DNA of 64,000 nt from DAIDKA01 sp036521075 (GTDB lineage Bacteria; Pseudomonadota; Gammaproteobacteria; Steroidobacterales; Steroidobacteraceae), in contig DATDIL010000135.1 in the NCBI GenBank assembly GCA_036521075.1, positions 124,001 through 188,000 of the forward strand, written 5' to 3'. The translations under genes and the position numbers were made by a program. A model generated the notes under the pieces. It saw nothing but the letters and a program-made list of their open reading frames with translations. It searched no databases and had not been told where the DNA came from. How positions within the stretch are numbered: position 1 is the first letter of the stretch; each line of letters opens with the position of its first letter. Shown in pieces: positions 1-9,099 of the stretch.

Positions 1-170
1 ACCCGACACCGCACATCATATCGGTGAGCGCCCCAATCCGTGTTTCCCCTGCAATACATTGATTAAATTGCATTTATTGTCGTAATTATCCACCCGTCGC
101 GACACGCCAGCTTGGCGAAAATCACACTGAATGATACTGTGTAGCTATCAATGTAGCCGTAGGGAATGCG

Positions 171-425
171 ATGGCGCTCAATACACGCAGCGCGGAAGCT
201 GAAGCCCTGGCAACCGAACTGGCGCGCCTCACAGGCGAGACGAAGACGCAGGCGGTGACCAAGGCGGTACGCGATCGACTGGAACGCGTGAAGCGCGGCC
301 GCCACCATCGCTCGCTTGCCGACGAACTCGATACCATCGGCAAACACTGCGCGGCGCTGCCAGTCTTTGATCCGCGCTCCCCGGATGAAATCGTGGGCTA
401 CGACGAACACGGACTACCGCGCTGA
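171..425 (+). CDS. vapB: VapB-type antitoxin (Rv0623-like)
   Basis: An 84-residue protein of the VapB/Rv0623-like antitoxin family. The N-terminal half (residues 1-45) has the RHH-like pattern seen in these antitoxins, with a 'TGETKTQAVTKAVRDRLER' stretch. The C-terminal tail, ending in 'DPRSPDEIVGYDEHGLPR', is the acidic/aromatic segment that normally lies across the PIN-domain active site. The stop codon overlaps the start of the next gene by one base (TGATG), the usual translational coupling of a vapBC operon. In this family the antitoxin neutralises the RNase toxin and represses its own promoter. Confidence 0.85.
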   Translation: MALNTRSAEAEALATELARLTGETKTQAVTKAVRDRLERVKRGRHHRSLADELDTIGKHCAALPVFDPRSPDEIVGYDEHGLPR

Positions 426-775
426 TGGTGCTCGACACATCGGCCGTGCTGGCCATCCTGTTTGATGAACCCGAGAGGCGCCTGTTCTCGGCGGCCAGCT
501 TCGTGGAGACTTCAATGATTCTCGAGTCACGGCATGGCGCTGAAGGCGTGCGCGCGCTCGACCGTTTGCTGGCTGCGGCAACCGTGGAAATCGTCGCGGT
601 TGACCTCGCCCAGGCCCAGGCCGCCCGAGAAGCGTTTCGACAATACGGCAAAGGCCGGCATCCGGCTGCACTTAGCTTCGGCGATTGTTTCCCCTACGCG
701 CTCGCGAAATGCCGCGCCGAGCCGCTGCTGTTCAAGGGAGTAGATTTCTCACGCACGGACGTATTGTCTGCATAG
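425..775 (+). CDS. vapC: VapC-type PIN-domain ribonuclease toxin, internally shortened
   Basis: A 116-residue PIN-domain protein. The acidic residues expected in the active site are visible: Asp4 in 'MVLDTSA', Glu28 in 'SFVETSM' and an Asp near residue 87 in 'SFGDCFPYALAK'. The family end 'LLFKGVDF.RTD' is intact. Compared with my recollection of close relatives (about 130 residues), the stretch between 'LFDEPE' and 'RLFSAAS' lacks roughly 13-18 residues, equivalent to a helix after strand 1. The reading frame is kept. It may therefore be a weakened or inactive toxin. It is coupled to the antitoxin by a one-base overlap. Confidence 0.8.
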   Translation: MVLDTSAVLAILFDEPERRLFSAASFVETSMILESRHGAEGVRALDRLLAAATVEIVAVDLAQAQAAREAFRQYGKGRHPAALSFGDCFPYALAKCRAEPLLFKGVDFSRTDVLSA

Positions 776-853
776 CGATGCGTGATCAAGGCTGGCAGTT
801 TTCGTGCCCGCGCCGCGCCGAACGGCGTATCTTAAGCCCGCCATGAGCACCTT

Positions 854-3643
854 ATGAATCGCGATCTGCGCAGTATGCCCGGCGCCCCAGCATCACCGCA
901 GGGCCGGCGCCGACTCCTGCTCTGGCTTGTCCCGATCGTCGCCCTCATCGGCCTCGGTCTGTGCCTGTCCTATTACGTCGATGCGCTCTGGTTCGATTCC
1001 CTGGGGTATGCCTCCGTATTCTGGACTCGTCTCGACCTGCAGAGCCTGACCTTCATCGTGTTCGGCGTGCTCACCTTCGCGGTGCTCTACGGCGTGATCC
1101 GCGCGCTCCAGCCCGGCCGGCTCGCCGCGTTGATCGGCGACACGGTCTACATCAATCGGCAGCCGGTACGGCTGCCCCTGCAGGCGCTGCTGCGGCTGGT
1201 CGCCTTGGGCCTGCCGCTGCTGGTGGCGGTGCTCGCCGGTAGCAGCATGATGGATCGCTGGACCAGCTTCGCGCTCTACGTGCATGCCCCCACCGCGGCC
1301 AACGCACCGGACCCGATTTTCGGGCAACCCTTGAGCTTCTACCTCTTTACGTTGCCGGTATGGCAGCTGATCGCGGGCTGGTGGCTGACGCTGGCCCTGA
1401 TCGCCTGCGCGCTGGCGGGCCTGCTGCTTGCCCTCACCGGGGGCGCGGGCCTGTGGATCCGGCGGCCCGCGGGACCCGAACAGGCGCGGTTGTGGCGCGT
1501 GCTGGCCCTAAGCGTCGCGACGGTGCTGCTGGCGCTGGCGGCGCACGTGTATCTCGGTCGCTACGACCGGCTGTATCAGGAGGGCACGGTATTCTCCGGG
1601 GTCGATTACACCGACGCGCACGTGACACTGGTGGGATTGCTCGGCGTGTGCGCCGCGCTCGTCGCCGGTGCGCTCATCGCGCTGCTGTGCGCCGCGGCGA
1701 TGTTGGGCCGGCGCTGGCTTCTGGCCTCGCCGGCACCGGCCGTCGTCGTCTACCTGCTGGTCGGCGTGGCCGGCGGGTACGTCAACAGCTTCATCGTCAA
1801 ACCCAATCAACTGGTGCGCGAGCGCCCGTTCATCGCCCACAACATCGAGATGACGCGACGCGCCTACGCACTCGACCGCATCGAACCGCACCCCTTCCCG
1901 GCCGAGTCGACCATCGAGTCCGTGGATCCGCAGCACAACCAGCCGACGCTCCAGAACATCCGGCTGTGGGACTGGCGCGCGCTCCAGGACACGCTGCGCC
2001 AGATCCAGGAGATCCGCACTTACTACGATTTCCCGGACATTGACATCGATCGCTATCAGGTCGGGGGCACCGTGCGGCAGATGATGTTGGCAACGCGCGA
2101 ACTCAACATCGACAAGCTGCCGCAAAGCAGCCGTAACTGGATCAACGAAAAGCTGATTTACACGCACGGCTACGGCGTCACGATGAACCCCGTGAACGGC
2201 TTCACGCCCGAAGGCCTGCCGTCGCTGGTGTTGAGCAACATGCCGGTGCAGAGCACACTGGAGGGCATCCAGGTCAGGCGGCCGGAAATCTATTTTGGGG
2301 AACTCACCAACACGGACGTGTACGTCAAGACGCGCCAGCAGGAATTCAATTATCCGCAGGGCGACACCAACAGTCTCACCACCTACCAAGGCACGGCCGG
2401 CATCCGACTGGGTGGCTTCCTGCGTCGCACGCTGATCGCGCTCGATCGGGGCGACATCGCCAAGCTCCCCTTCAGCGACGATGTGACGCCGGATAGCCGC
2501 CTGCTGATGCGTCGCAACCTGCGTGAGCGCGTCGCGGAACTCGCACCGTTTCTCACCCTCGACCCGGACCCCTACGTCGTGGTCGGCCGGGACGGCCGGA
2601 TCTACTGGTTCATGGACGCCTTCACGACCGCCGACTCTTACCCCGATGCGCGCGGCTTCCAGCTCGGCGATCAATCGATCAACTACATCCGCAACAGCGT
2701 CAAGATCATCATTGACGCCTACACCGGCGCCACGACCTTCTACGTCTTCGACCCGCACGACCCGGTCATCACCGCCTATCGGGCGCTGTTTCCGGCCCTG
2801 TTTACGGATGCTGCGGCAATGCCGCCGGACCTGCGCCAGCACGTGCGCTATCCGGAGCTGCTGCTGTCGGTGCAGGCGGCCGTCTATGGCCTCTATCACA
2901 TGACCGATCCGGATGTGTTCTACAACCGCGAGGATCTGTGGAGCGTCGCTGCCCAGATGAGCGCGGCCGATCAACCCCAGCAGGTCAGCGAGCCCAATTT
3001 CGTGTTGATGACGCTGCCGGGGGAACAGGCCATCGAGTTCATCGAAATCCTGCCGTTTACGCCCGCCAACCGCAACAACCTGATCGGCTGGATCGCCGGC
3101 CGCAGCGATGGCGAGCACTACGGTCAGGCCGTGGTCTACGATTTTCCGAAGACACGCCTCGTCGACGGCCCGCTGCAGATCGAGGCACGCATCGACCAGA
3201 ACGCGCAACTGTCCGGACAGCTGTCGCTGTGGAATCAGCAAGGCTCGCACGTGCGCCGCGGCAGCCTGATCGTCATTCCGATCGGCCACGCGCTGCTCTA
3301 CGCCGAACCGATCTACCTGCAGGCCGAACGCAGTCCGATGCCGGAGTTGCGCCTGGTGGTGCTCGCGGTCCAGGACCGCCTCGCCTACGGACCCACTTTT
3401 GAAGCCGCGATGGCCGCGCTGTTTGGCGGCGCCGCTTCGACCTTGAGCGCCTCGCCGACAGCAGCCGCCGCTGTGGCCTCTGCTGCGACCCCAGCCTCAT
3501 CGCGCGAGGCGCTGATCGCGGCGGCCGCGCGCGACCTCACTGACTACCAGCAGCTCACGGCCGCCGGCAAGCTCGGTGAAGCCGGACAGAAGCTCGAAGA
3601 GCTGAAACACACGCTGGAGGCACTGCAGGCACGGCGTCCCTGA
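854..3643 (+). CDS. UPF0182 family integral membrane protein
   Basis: A 929-residue protein of the UPF0182/COG1615 family, whose biochemical role is unknown. After a short basic N-terminus ('QGRRRLLLWLVPIV') there are about seven hydrophobic segments within the first 320 residues. A large soluble, presumably extracytoplasmic, domain follows, with typical family stretches such as 'NPVNGFTPEGLPSLV' and 'FTPANRNNLIGWIAGRSDGEHYG'. The C-terminal 80 residues are Ala-rich and end in a Glu/Lys helix ('GQKLEELKHTLEAL'), as in homologues. Length matches the family. It stands alone, convergent with the GH31 gene 19 bp downstream. Confidence 0.88.
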   Translation: MNRDLRSMPGAPASPQGRRRLLLWLVPIVALIGLGLCLSYYVDALWFDSLGYASVFWTRLDLQSLTFIVFGVLTFAVLYGVIRALQPGRLAALIGDTVYINRQPVRLPLQALLRLVALGLPLLVAVLAGSSMMDRWTSFALYVHAPTAANAPDPIFGQPLSFYLFTLPVWQLIAGWWLTLALIACALAGLLLALTGGAGLWIRRPAGPEQARLWRVLALSVATVLLALAAHVYLGRYDRLYQEGTVFSGVDYTDAHVTLVGLLGVCAALVAGALIALLCAAAMLGRRWLLASPAPAVVVYLLVGVAGGYVNSFIVKPNQLVRERPFIAHNIEMTRRAYALDRIEPHPFPAESTIESVDPQHNQPTLQNIRLWDWRALQDTLRQIQEIRTYYDFPDIDIDRYQVGGTVRQMMLATRELNIDKLPQSSRNWINEKLIYTHGYGVTMNPVNGFTPEGLPSLVLSNMPVQSTLEGIQVRRPEIYFGELTNTDVYVKTRQQEFNYPQGDTNSLTTYQGTAGIRLGGFLRRTLIALDRGDIAKLPFSDDVTPDSRLLMRRNLRERVAELAPFLTLDPDPYVVVGRDGRIYWFMDAFTTADSYPDARGFQLGDQSINYIRNSVKIIIDAYTGATTFYVFDPHDPVITAYRALFPALFTDAAAMPPDLRQHVRYPELLLSVQAAVYGLYHMTDPDVFYNREDLWSVAAQMSAADQPQQVSEPNFVLMTLPGEQAIEFIEILPFTPANRNNLIGWIAGRSDGEHYGQAVVYDFPKTRLVDGPLQIEARIDQNAQLSGQLSLWNQQGSHVRRGSLIVIPIGHALLYAEPIYLQAERSPMPELRLVVLAVQDRLAYGPTFEAAMAALFGGAASTLSASPTAAAAVASAATPASSREALIAAAARDLTDYQQLTAAGKLGEAGQKLEELKHTLEALQARRP

Positions 3644-3662
3644 CATTGCCGTGATGCACCTT

Positions 3663-5999
3663 CTAGGGTCCGACGACCGTGGTCAGGTGAGCGAGATCAC
3701 CGATCAATCCGGTATCGCCTGTAACCGACAGCTTGCCCTTTGCCTGGTCCCAGGCCAGGGTCGCCGTCCTGCCCTGGCCCTTTTCGTAGCCGTATGTCGT
3801 CCCATCGTCGTCATAGAGCGTGAAACGCGCGTCGCTGCCGGGATACACCCGCACCTCGCTCAACACCTGATGCGTCGCCGTGCTGGGCACCTGCGCGCCC
3901 AGCGGCAGGATTGAACCGGCGCGCACGAAGACCGGGATCCGGTCGATGGGGGCCGCGGCGGTAATGGTCTGGCCGCCCCCATATTTCTGGTTGGTCCAGA
4001 AGTCATACCATTCGCTCCGCGCCGGCAGATAGACCATGCGGCTGGTCACCCCCTGCTCGGTCACGGGCGCCACGAGCAGCGCCGGACCCAGCATGTATTC
4101 GTCGCCGAGGTTGCTGACCGCCGCATCGTCGGGAAAGTCCATGAACAGCGCGCGCATGAACGGCGCACCGGTCTCATAGGTCGCGTGTGCGAGGCTGTAG
4201 AGATAGGGGATCAGGCTGTAGCGCAGGCGCAGGTACTGGGCCATCACGCCCTCGGCTTGCTTGCCATAGGCCCAGATCTCGGTGTGCTTGCGGTCACCGT
4301 GCAGGCGCAGGGTCGGCAGGAAGGCACCGTACTCGAACCACCGCACCAGCAGCTCCGGATAGTCGTCATCACCGCCGACCGTGTCGCGCGCGTCGGTGGG
4401 GTCGATCAACAATGGACGCTCGGCCTTGTGCTCCCCCGGCAGAGCCTGCCAGCCGCCGATATCGTTGCCCCAGTAGGCCAGGCCGGAGGCGGTGAAATCC
4501 AGACCCGTGGGCACCTGGCGGCGCAGAGCCTCCCAGGTCGGCTGGATGTCAGATGACCAGAACAGGGCGCCGTTGCGCTGGGCGCCGATATAGGCCGCCC
4601 GCGCCAGGATCAGGCTGCGCAGGTTCGGTCGATCGCGGCGCGAGCCCTCGGCCACGCCCTGCACATGCAGCAGCGGGAAGAGATTGTGATAGCGGTCGCC
4701 CGAGCCGATTGAGTAGAAGAACCCATCCGGCACCAGGTCCGGCTCGGTCTCGTCCAGCCAGAACCAATCGAAGCCGCGCGCGGCGATGTTGTCGCGGATC
4801 TTTGACCAGTACCAGGCCCGCGCGTCGGGATTGGTGGCATCGATCAGGGCGCCGGCGCGGTCGCTGCGCTCGGGCAAACCATCGACGGGATTTCCGTTCT
4901 TATCCTTCAGCAGCCAGCCCTTCGCAGCCAGAAAATTGAAGTAGCGCGACTCCTTTTCGAACCGCGGCCACACACTGATCAGGCTGTGATAGCCGGCAGC
5001 GTGCAGCGTGCGGTTCATGGCGTCGGGGTCCGGAAAGGCCACAGGATCGATGTCCAACTGACCCATCCGCGTCCAGTAGAACCAGTCGAGCACCATGACA
5101 TCCAGCGGATAGCCACGGCTGCGATAGCCGTTGGCGACGTCCAGAATTTCCTGCTGGCTGGCGTAGCGGGCCTTGCTCTGGATCAGTCCAAAGGCGGCCT
5201 TCGGCGGCAAAGGCGTGGTTCCGGTCACCCGCCGATACCCCGTGTAGAGCGCATCGGTAGTCTTGCCGGTGATCACGAAGAAGGAAACCCGTTCGCCGAC
5301 TTCAGACTGCCAATGGGTCGAACCGTTGACCGCGGCCGAAACGTGAGTGTCGGAGGGATTGTCCCACACGATGCCGTAGCCGCGGTTGGTGACCATGAAC
5401 GGCACGCATACGGTCTCACCGGCCGCGGCGTCGTAACTGTGTTTGCAGTCGATGGTGCGGCCTCGATAGTCGAGTACGCCCTCCTGATTTTGACCCAGCC
5501 CGTAATAGTGCTCGTCCGGCGTTGCGCTGAAGGTGGCGCCCACCCGATAGGTCCTCTCACCCGCCACCACGTGCGGCGCCTTCTCCCAACCGCGCATCTG
5601 GGTCAACACCGCGCCGTCGGGACCGCGCAGCGTGATGAACACGGGCGGCAGCGAGGGGAGGAAATAACGGGCCACCTGGTCCGCAGGACCGGGCCATTTC
5701 GGTGGCGCGACTTCGACAATGATGCCCGCTGCGCCGAACCGGTCGCCCGCCTGGCCGGTGGTATGGGTCCAGCCCGTCGCGTCGCTGTGAGCGATGAAGC
5801 CGTAGCCGGGCTTATCGACGACCCGGTCACGCTCGTCGCTGATAGTCACCCGCACCACATTGGGAGCATAGGGCTCAATGGCGACGTAGGCACCGTAGCG
5901 GTCCAGCACCGCCAGCGGCTCAGCGTGGGCCGTGGATAGCCCAAGAATCAACGCCACTGCGCCCAGTCCGAAAAGCCTCCGCATCGAGCGCGCGTGCAT
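3663..5999 (-). CDS. secreted GH31 alpha-xylosidase / alpha-glucosidase
   Basis: A glycoside hydrolase family 31 protein of about 778 residues. The catalytic nucleophile motif 'WFWLDETEPD' lies near residue 415 and the acid/base region 'YWGNDIGGW' near residue 510. The 'WLDxTEP' form resembles alpha-xylosidases acting on xyloglucan oligosaccharides more than the 'WLDMNE' of maltase-type enzymes, so alpha-xylosidase is my first choice. I chose the ATG at 5999 because it is followed by a clear signal peptide ('MRRLFGLGAVALILGLSTAHA'). ATGs at 6014 and 5984 are alternatives, and the longer frame to 6191 would run into the divergent GH27 promoter. It is divergent from the GH27 gene. Confidence 0.85.
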   Translation of the reverse strand: MHARSMRRLFGLGAVALILGLSTAHAEPLAVLDRYGAYVAIEPYAPNVVRVTISDERDRVVDKPGYGFIAHSDATGWTHTTGQAGDRFGAAGIIVEVAPPKWPGPADQVARYFLPSLPPVFITLRGPDGAVLTQMRGWEKAPHVVAGERTYRVGATFSATPDEHYYGLGQNQEGVLDYRGRTIDCKHSYDAAAGETVCVPFMVTNRGYGIVWDNPSDTHVSAAVNGSTHWQSEVGERVSFFVITGKTTDALYTGYRRVTGTTPLPPKAAFGLIQSKARYASQQEILDVANGYRSRGYPLDVMVLDWFYWTRMGQLDIDPVAFPDPDAMNRTLHAAGYHSLISVWPRFEKESRYFNFLAAKGWLLKDKNGNPVDGLPERSDRAGALIDATNPDARAWYWSKIRDNIAARGFDWFWLDETEPDLVPDGFFYSIGSGDRYHNLFPLLHVQGVAEGSRRDRPNLRSLILARAAYIGAQRNGALFWSSDIQPTWEALRRQVPTGLDFTASGLAYWGNDIGGWQALPGEHKAERPLLIDPTDARDTVGGDDDYPELLVRWFEYGAFLPTLRLHGDRKHTEIWAYGKQAEGVMAQYLRLRYSLIPYLYSLAHATYETGAPFMRALFMDFPDDAAVSNLGDEYMLGPALLVAPVTEQGVTSRMVYLPARSEWYDFWTNQKYGGGQTITAAAPIDRIPVFVRAGSILPLGAQVPSTATHQVLSEVRVYPGSDARFTLYDDDGTTYGYEKGQGRTATLAWDQAKGKLSVTGDTGLIGDLAHLTTVVGP

Positions 6000-6040
6000 G
6001 GGAGATCCGTCCATCGTGTCGCTCAGTTGGGTTTGCTGCG

Positions 6041-6068
6041 GTACATGTGAGTCGTTATACAGTACATG
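6041..6068. promoter_or_regulatory. direct repeat in the divergent GH31/GH27 promoter
   Basis: The heptamer GTACATG occurs at 6041-6047 and again at 6062-6068, exactly 21 bp apart (two helical turns). It lies inside the short region between the two divergent glycosidase starts (5999 and 6104). This is what a binding site for a shared transcription factor would look like. No matching regulator gene is visible nearby. Confidence 0.35.
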
Positions 6069-6103
6069 CTTCAGGCTCACCGATCCGTCATGAGGACCCG
6101 ACA

Positions 6104-7474
6104 ATGCGGCCGCAATTCCTAGCCCGAGGACTGCTACTGGGCGCTTTGGTGTTGTTCGGCTGCCCGGTGTGGGCGGCAATCGAGGCGGCAAGCCCGCCGA
6201 TGGGCTGGAACAGTTGGGACGCCTACGGCTTCACCCTCGATGAGAAGGCCTTCAAGGCCAACGCCACTCAGCTTGCCGATCTTCGGTCCTATGGTTGGAC
6301 CTACGCGGTCATCGACGAAGGCTGGTACATGGAAAATCCGCGGGGCGCCAAACTGGCCGAGCGCAATTATCAGCTGAACGCCGCGGGCCTGTTGATCCCT
6401 TCGCGGAAGCGCTACGCATCGGCCATCGACGGCGCGGGATTCAAGCCGCTGGCGGATTGGGTCCACAGCCGGGGACTAAGATTCGGGCTGCACATCGTGC
6501 GCGGAATACCGAAGCAAGCGGTCGAACGAAACACGCCCATATCCGGGACAGATTTTCACGCCGCTGAGGCGGCCGATACCAGCGAGACCTGTCCGTGGGA
6601 CGACGGCAATTTCGGCGTCTTGGACAACCCCGCCGGCCAAGCCTATTACGATTCGATGATCCGGCTTTACGCTCAATGGGGTGTCGACTTTCTAAAGGTC
6701 GACTGCATCTCGGCACACCCCTTCAGAGCGAGCGAGATTCGCCAGATCCACGAAGCGATCCGCAAGGCGGGGCGTCCGATCGTTCTTAGTCTCTCCCCGG
6801 GGCCCACCCCGCTGGAGCAGGCCCAGTTCGTCAAGCGTAATGCCCAAATGTGGCGCATCGCGAACGACCTCTGGGACGGTTGGCGGCTTGACGGCGACAT
6901 CCATCCCGCCGGCTTCCCCGTTGGTGTGTCGAGTGCATTCGACAACCTGGCCAAGTGGAATGCGTTCGCGGCGCCCGGCGCGTGGCCGGATGCGGACATG
7001 CTGCCATTCGGCGCCCTGAAGCCCAACCCCGGCTGGGGTGTTGCGCGCGACAGTCGCCTGACGCCCGACGAAATGCGGACCCAGTTCACGCTGTGGGCCA
7101 TCGCCCGTGCACCGCTGATCCTTGGGGCCAATCTGACCGAGCTCGACAGAGCCACCCGCGGCCTGATTACAAATCGTGCTGTTATCCGGATCAACCAGAC
7201 ATCCTGGGCGAGCCACCCGATCGCATTGCCGGCCGGCTTCGAGAACTACCGCCTCTGGCAGGCGTTGGCGGGTCCGCGGGCGCGACCGACCCGCTATATT
7301 GCAATCTTCAACCTCGACGACAAGCCGGCGCACCTTTCCGCACCATGGGCTCAACTGGGGCTTACCGGCCGCCATGCGGCCAGGGATCTTTGGAGTGACG
7401 AGGTGCGCCCGATTTCCTCTGAGCTATCCGTGGTCCTGCCGCCCCATGGATGTGCCGTGTTCAGGGTACAGTAG
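6104..7474 (+). CDS. secreted GH27 alpha-galactosidase
   Basis: A 456-residue glycoside hydrolase family 27 protein (melibiase type). The signature 'PPMGWNSWDAYG' follows directly after a signal peptide ('FLARGLLLGALVLFGCPVWA'). The nucleophile is in 'DFLKVDC' near residue 200 and the acid/base Asp is in 'RIANDLWDGW' near residue 255. The motif 'WPDADMLPFG' and a C-terminal beta-sandwich ('ARDLWSDEV') complete the family pattern. I chose the ATG at 6104, which has a TGAGGA ribosome site about 7 bp upstream, over the upstream frame from 6047. It would release terminal alpha-galactosyl groups, for example from galactomannan or xyloglucan side chains, alongside the divergent GH31 enzyme. Confidence 0.9.
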   Translation: MRPQFLARGLLLGALVLFGCPVWAAIEAASPPMGWNSWDAYGFTLDEKAFKANATQLADLRSYGWTYAVIDEGWYMENPRGAKLAERNYQLNAAGLLIPSRKRYASAIDGAGFKPLADWVHSRGLRFGLHIVRGIPKQAVERNTPISGTDFHAAEAADTSETCPWDDGNFGVLDNPAGQAYYDSMIRLYAQWGVDFLKVDCISAHPFRASEIRQIHEAIRKAGRPIVLSLSPGPTPLEQAQFVKRNAQMWRIANDLWDGWRLDGDIHPAGFPVGVSSAFDNLAKWNAFAAPGAWPDADMLPFGALKPNPGWGVARDSRLTPDEMRTQFTLWAIARAPLILGANLTELDRATRGLITNRAVIRINQTSWASHPIALPAGFENYRLWQALAGPRARPTRYIAIFNLDDKPAHLSAPWAQLGLTGRHAARDLWSDEVRPISSELSVVLPPHGCAVFRVQ

Positions 7475-7507
7475 CGCGCGTCCTGAGATGCAAGGTACCA
7501 AAACACC

Positions 7508-9049
7508 ATGAACGGGCGCCATCCTCACGCTGAAGTCCTGTCAACTCTTCTCCTCGGTGCACTGTTGACGGCTTGTGGTGGTGGAGGGTCCGGTAGTTCC
7601 TCTTCCGGCTCCGGCAGCAACGGCGGCGGCACAGCTGCCTCGACCTCCTACACGGTAGGCGGAAGCGTCAGTGGGCTTAACGGCGTCGCATCCGTGTCTC
7701 TCAATGGGGCGACGGCACAGTCACTCAGCAGCGATGGTAGTTTCGTGTTCTCCTCCAGCTTGGCGAGTGGCGACAGTTACATCGTCACGGTGGTCACCGC
7801 CCCGACGGGGGAGACCTGCTCGGTCAGTAACGGCTCCGGTACCGTGGGCTCCGCCAACGTCACGAACGTCACCATCAACTGCGCTGTCCCCTCCGGTACT
7901 TCTGTCCCACCGAACACGTATTCCGCCGCGTCCTTCCAATCGGGTTACTTCGCGCGGATAAACGCCGTTCGGCAAGCACTGCAGCTGGGATTGCTGGCGC
8001 AGTCGAGCGATCTGGATGCTTCTTCCCAGGCCCAAGCCCTCTACAATGCGGTGAACTTCAACCCTGCGACCATGTTTGGCGTAGACCCCTCGACTGGCGA
8101 TCTGTACGCCCATTCTGAAGATTCGGGCATGCCCGATTTTTATGCCGCCACTCCGCAGGCTCGTGCGACGTTGGCCGGCTACTCTTTGGGAGGCGTCGGC
8201 GAGGTGGCAGGCGGTACGCTGGTTGACGACGCCAACAGCGGCCTCTTGGCTGCCAATCAGCTGCTGAACACGGTGTACCACCGAGCCAACATTCTGTTGG
8301 ACACATACCGGTACATCGGAATTGGTGTCGATGCCGCGTCCAATAGTTTCGAAGGCTACGGCTGGTACGTCTCGGACATGGGCACTGTCAATAACGCTCA
8401 AACGTTATCGACCGGAACGATCGTCACTTATCCGGCCGACGGTGCAACAGATGCCTTTGCCTACTTCTGCAACAGCTGCGAGGATCCCAGCCCAATTCCC
8501 AGTCTGCCTTCAAACCAAGCTTTGGGCGGACCCATCAGTGCGCAGATCGCTGCCGGCCACGCCTTGTCGGTCACCTCGTTCACGCTGGCGGACGCCGGTG
8601 GTAGCCCGGTCAGCGTGCACCTCAGCGACGCCCAAACCGACACCAGTGGGTTCTTACCCGGCAATATCGCCTTCATTACTCCCGAAGCGCCTCTGAGTCC
8701 CGGGGGTACCTATACCGCCACTTTCAGCGGCTCGGACGGCTCAACCGCCCTCAGCAAGACGTGGTCGTTCACGACGCTCGACACCATCACAGTTCTGACG
8801 GCATCCCCCTACGTTGTGCATAACGGTAGCTCCTTGGCCATCGATGCCCTTGTGCCGAGCGGGGTTGCATACTTTTCGTTGTCGACATCGCTGACCAGCG
8901 GCCAGTACAGCGCCAGCGCATTGGGCGCCAGCTGGGTCATCTCTGTGCCTTCAGGGGCGGTGACCTCGGCACAGACCATTCAACTGAACATTTCCGATGC
9001 CGCATTATCCGTTTCGCCGGCGACCATTACTATTACAGTAGAGCCGTGA
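7508..9049 (+). CDS. lipoprotein with CAP/SCP-like domain and Ig-like domain
   Basis: A 513-residue exported protein. A lipobox ('LLTAC', Cys near residue 23) is followed by a Gly/Ser linker that would hold it away from the membrane. Next comes a short beta-rich domain ('YTVGGSVSGLNGVASVSLNG'). A CAP/SCP-like segment spans about 140-310, with 'GYFARINAVRQALQLG', 'NTVYHRANILLD' and 'IGIGVD'. A bacterial Ig-like module ('LSPGGTYTATFSGSDGS') lies around 385-425, followed by another beta region. CAP proteins have diverse roles and no catalytic function can be assigned. It starts 34 bp after the GH27 stop, so it may be co-transcribed. Confidence 0.65.
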   Translation: MNGRHPHAEVLSTLLLGALLTACGGGGSGSSSSGSGSNGGGTAASTSYTVGGSVSGLNGVASVSLNGATAQSLSSDGSFVFSSSLASGDSYIVTVVTAPTGETCSVSNGSGTVGSANVTNVTINCAVPSGTSVPPNTYSAASFQSGYFARINAVRQALQLGLLAQSSDLDASSQAQALYNAVNFNPATMFGVDPSTGDLYAHSEDSGMPDFYAATPQARATLAGYSLGGVGEVAGGTLVDDANSGLLAANQLLNTVYHRANILLDTYRYIGIGVDAASNSFEGYGWYVSDMGTVNNAQTLSTGTIVTYPADGATDAFAYFCNSCEDPSPIPSLPSNQALGGPISAQIAAGHALSVTSFTLADAGGSPVSVHLSDAQTDTSGFLPGNIAFITPEAPLSPGGTYTATFSGSDGSTALSKTWSFTTLDTITVLTASPYVVHNGSSLAIDALVPSGVAYFSLSTSLTSGQYSASALGASWVISVPSGAVTSAQTIQLNISDAALSVSPATITITVEP

Positions 9050-9099
9050 CAGTTCGGCGTGTGGGATTAGGCGGTGACCTTGATTGCAACGATGAGGAC

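Noticed and set aside
1508..3289. 593-codon minus-strand ORF inside the UPF0182 gene
   Set aside because: Antisense shadow in GC-rich DNA; the plus-strand frame matches a known family.
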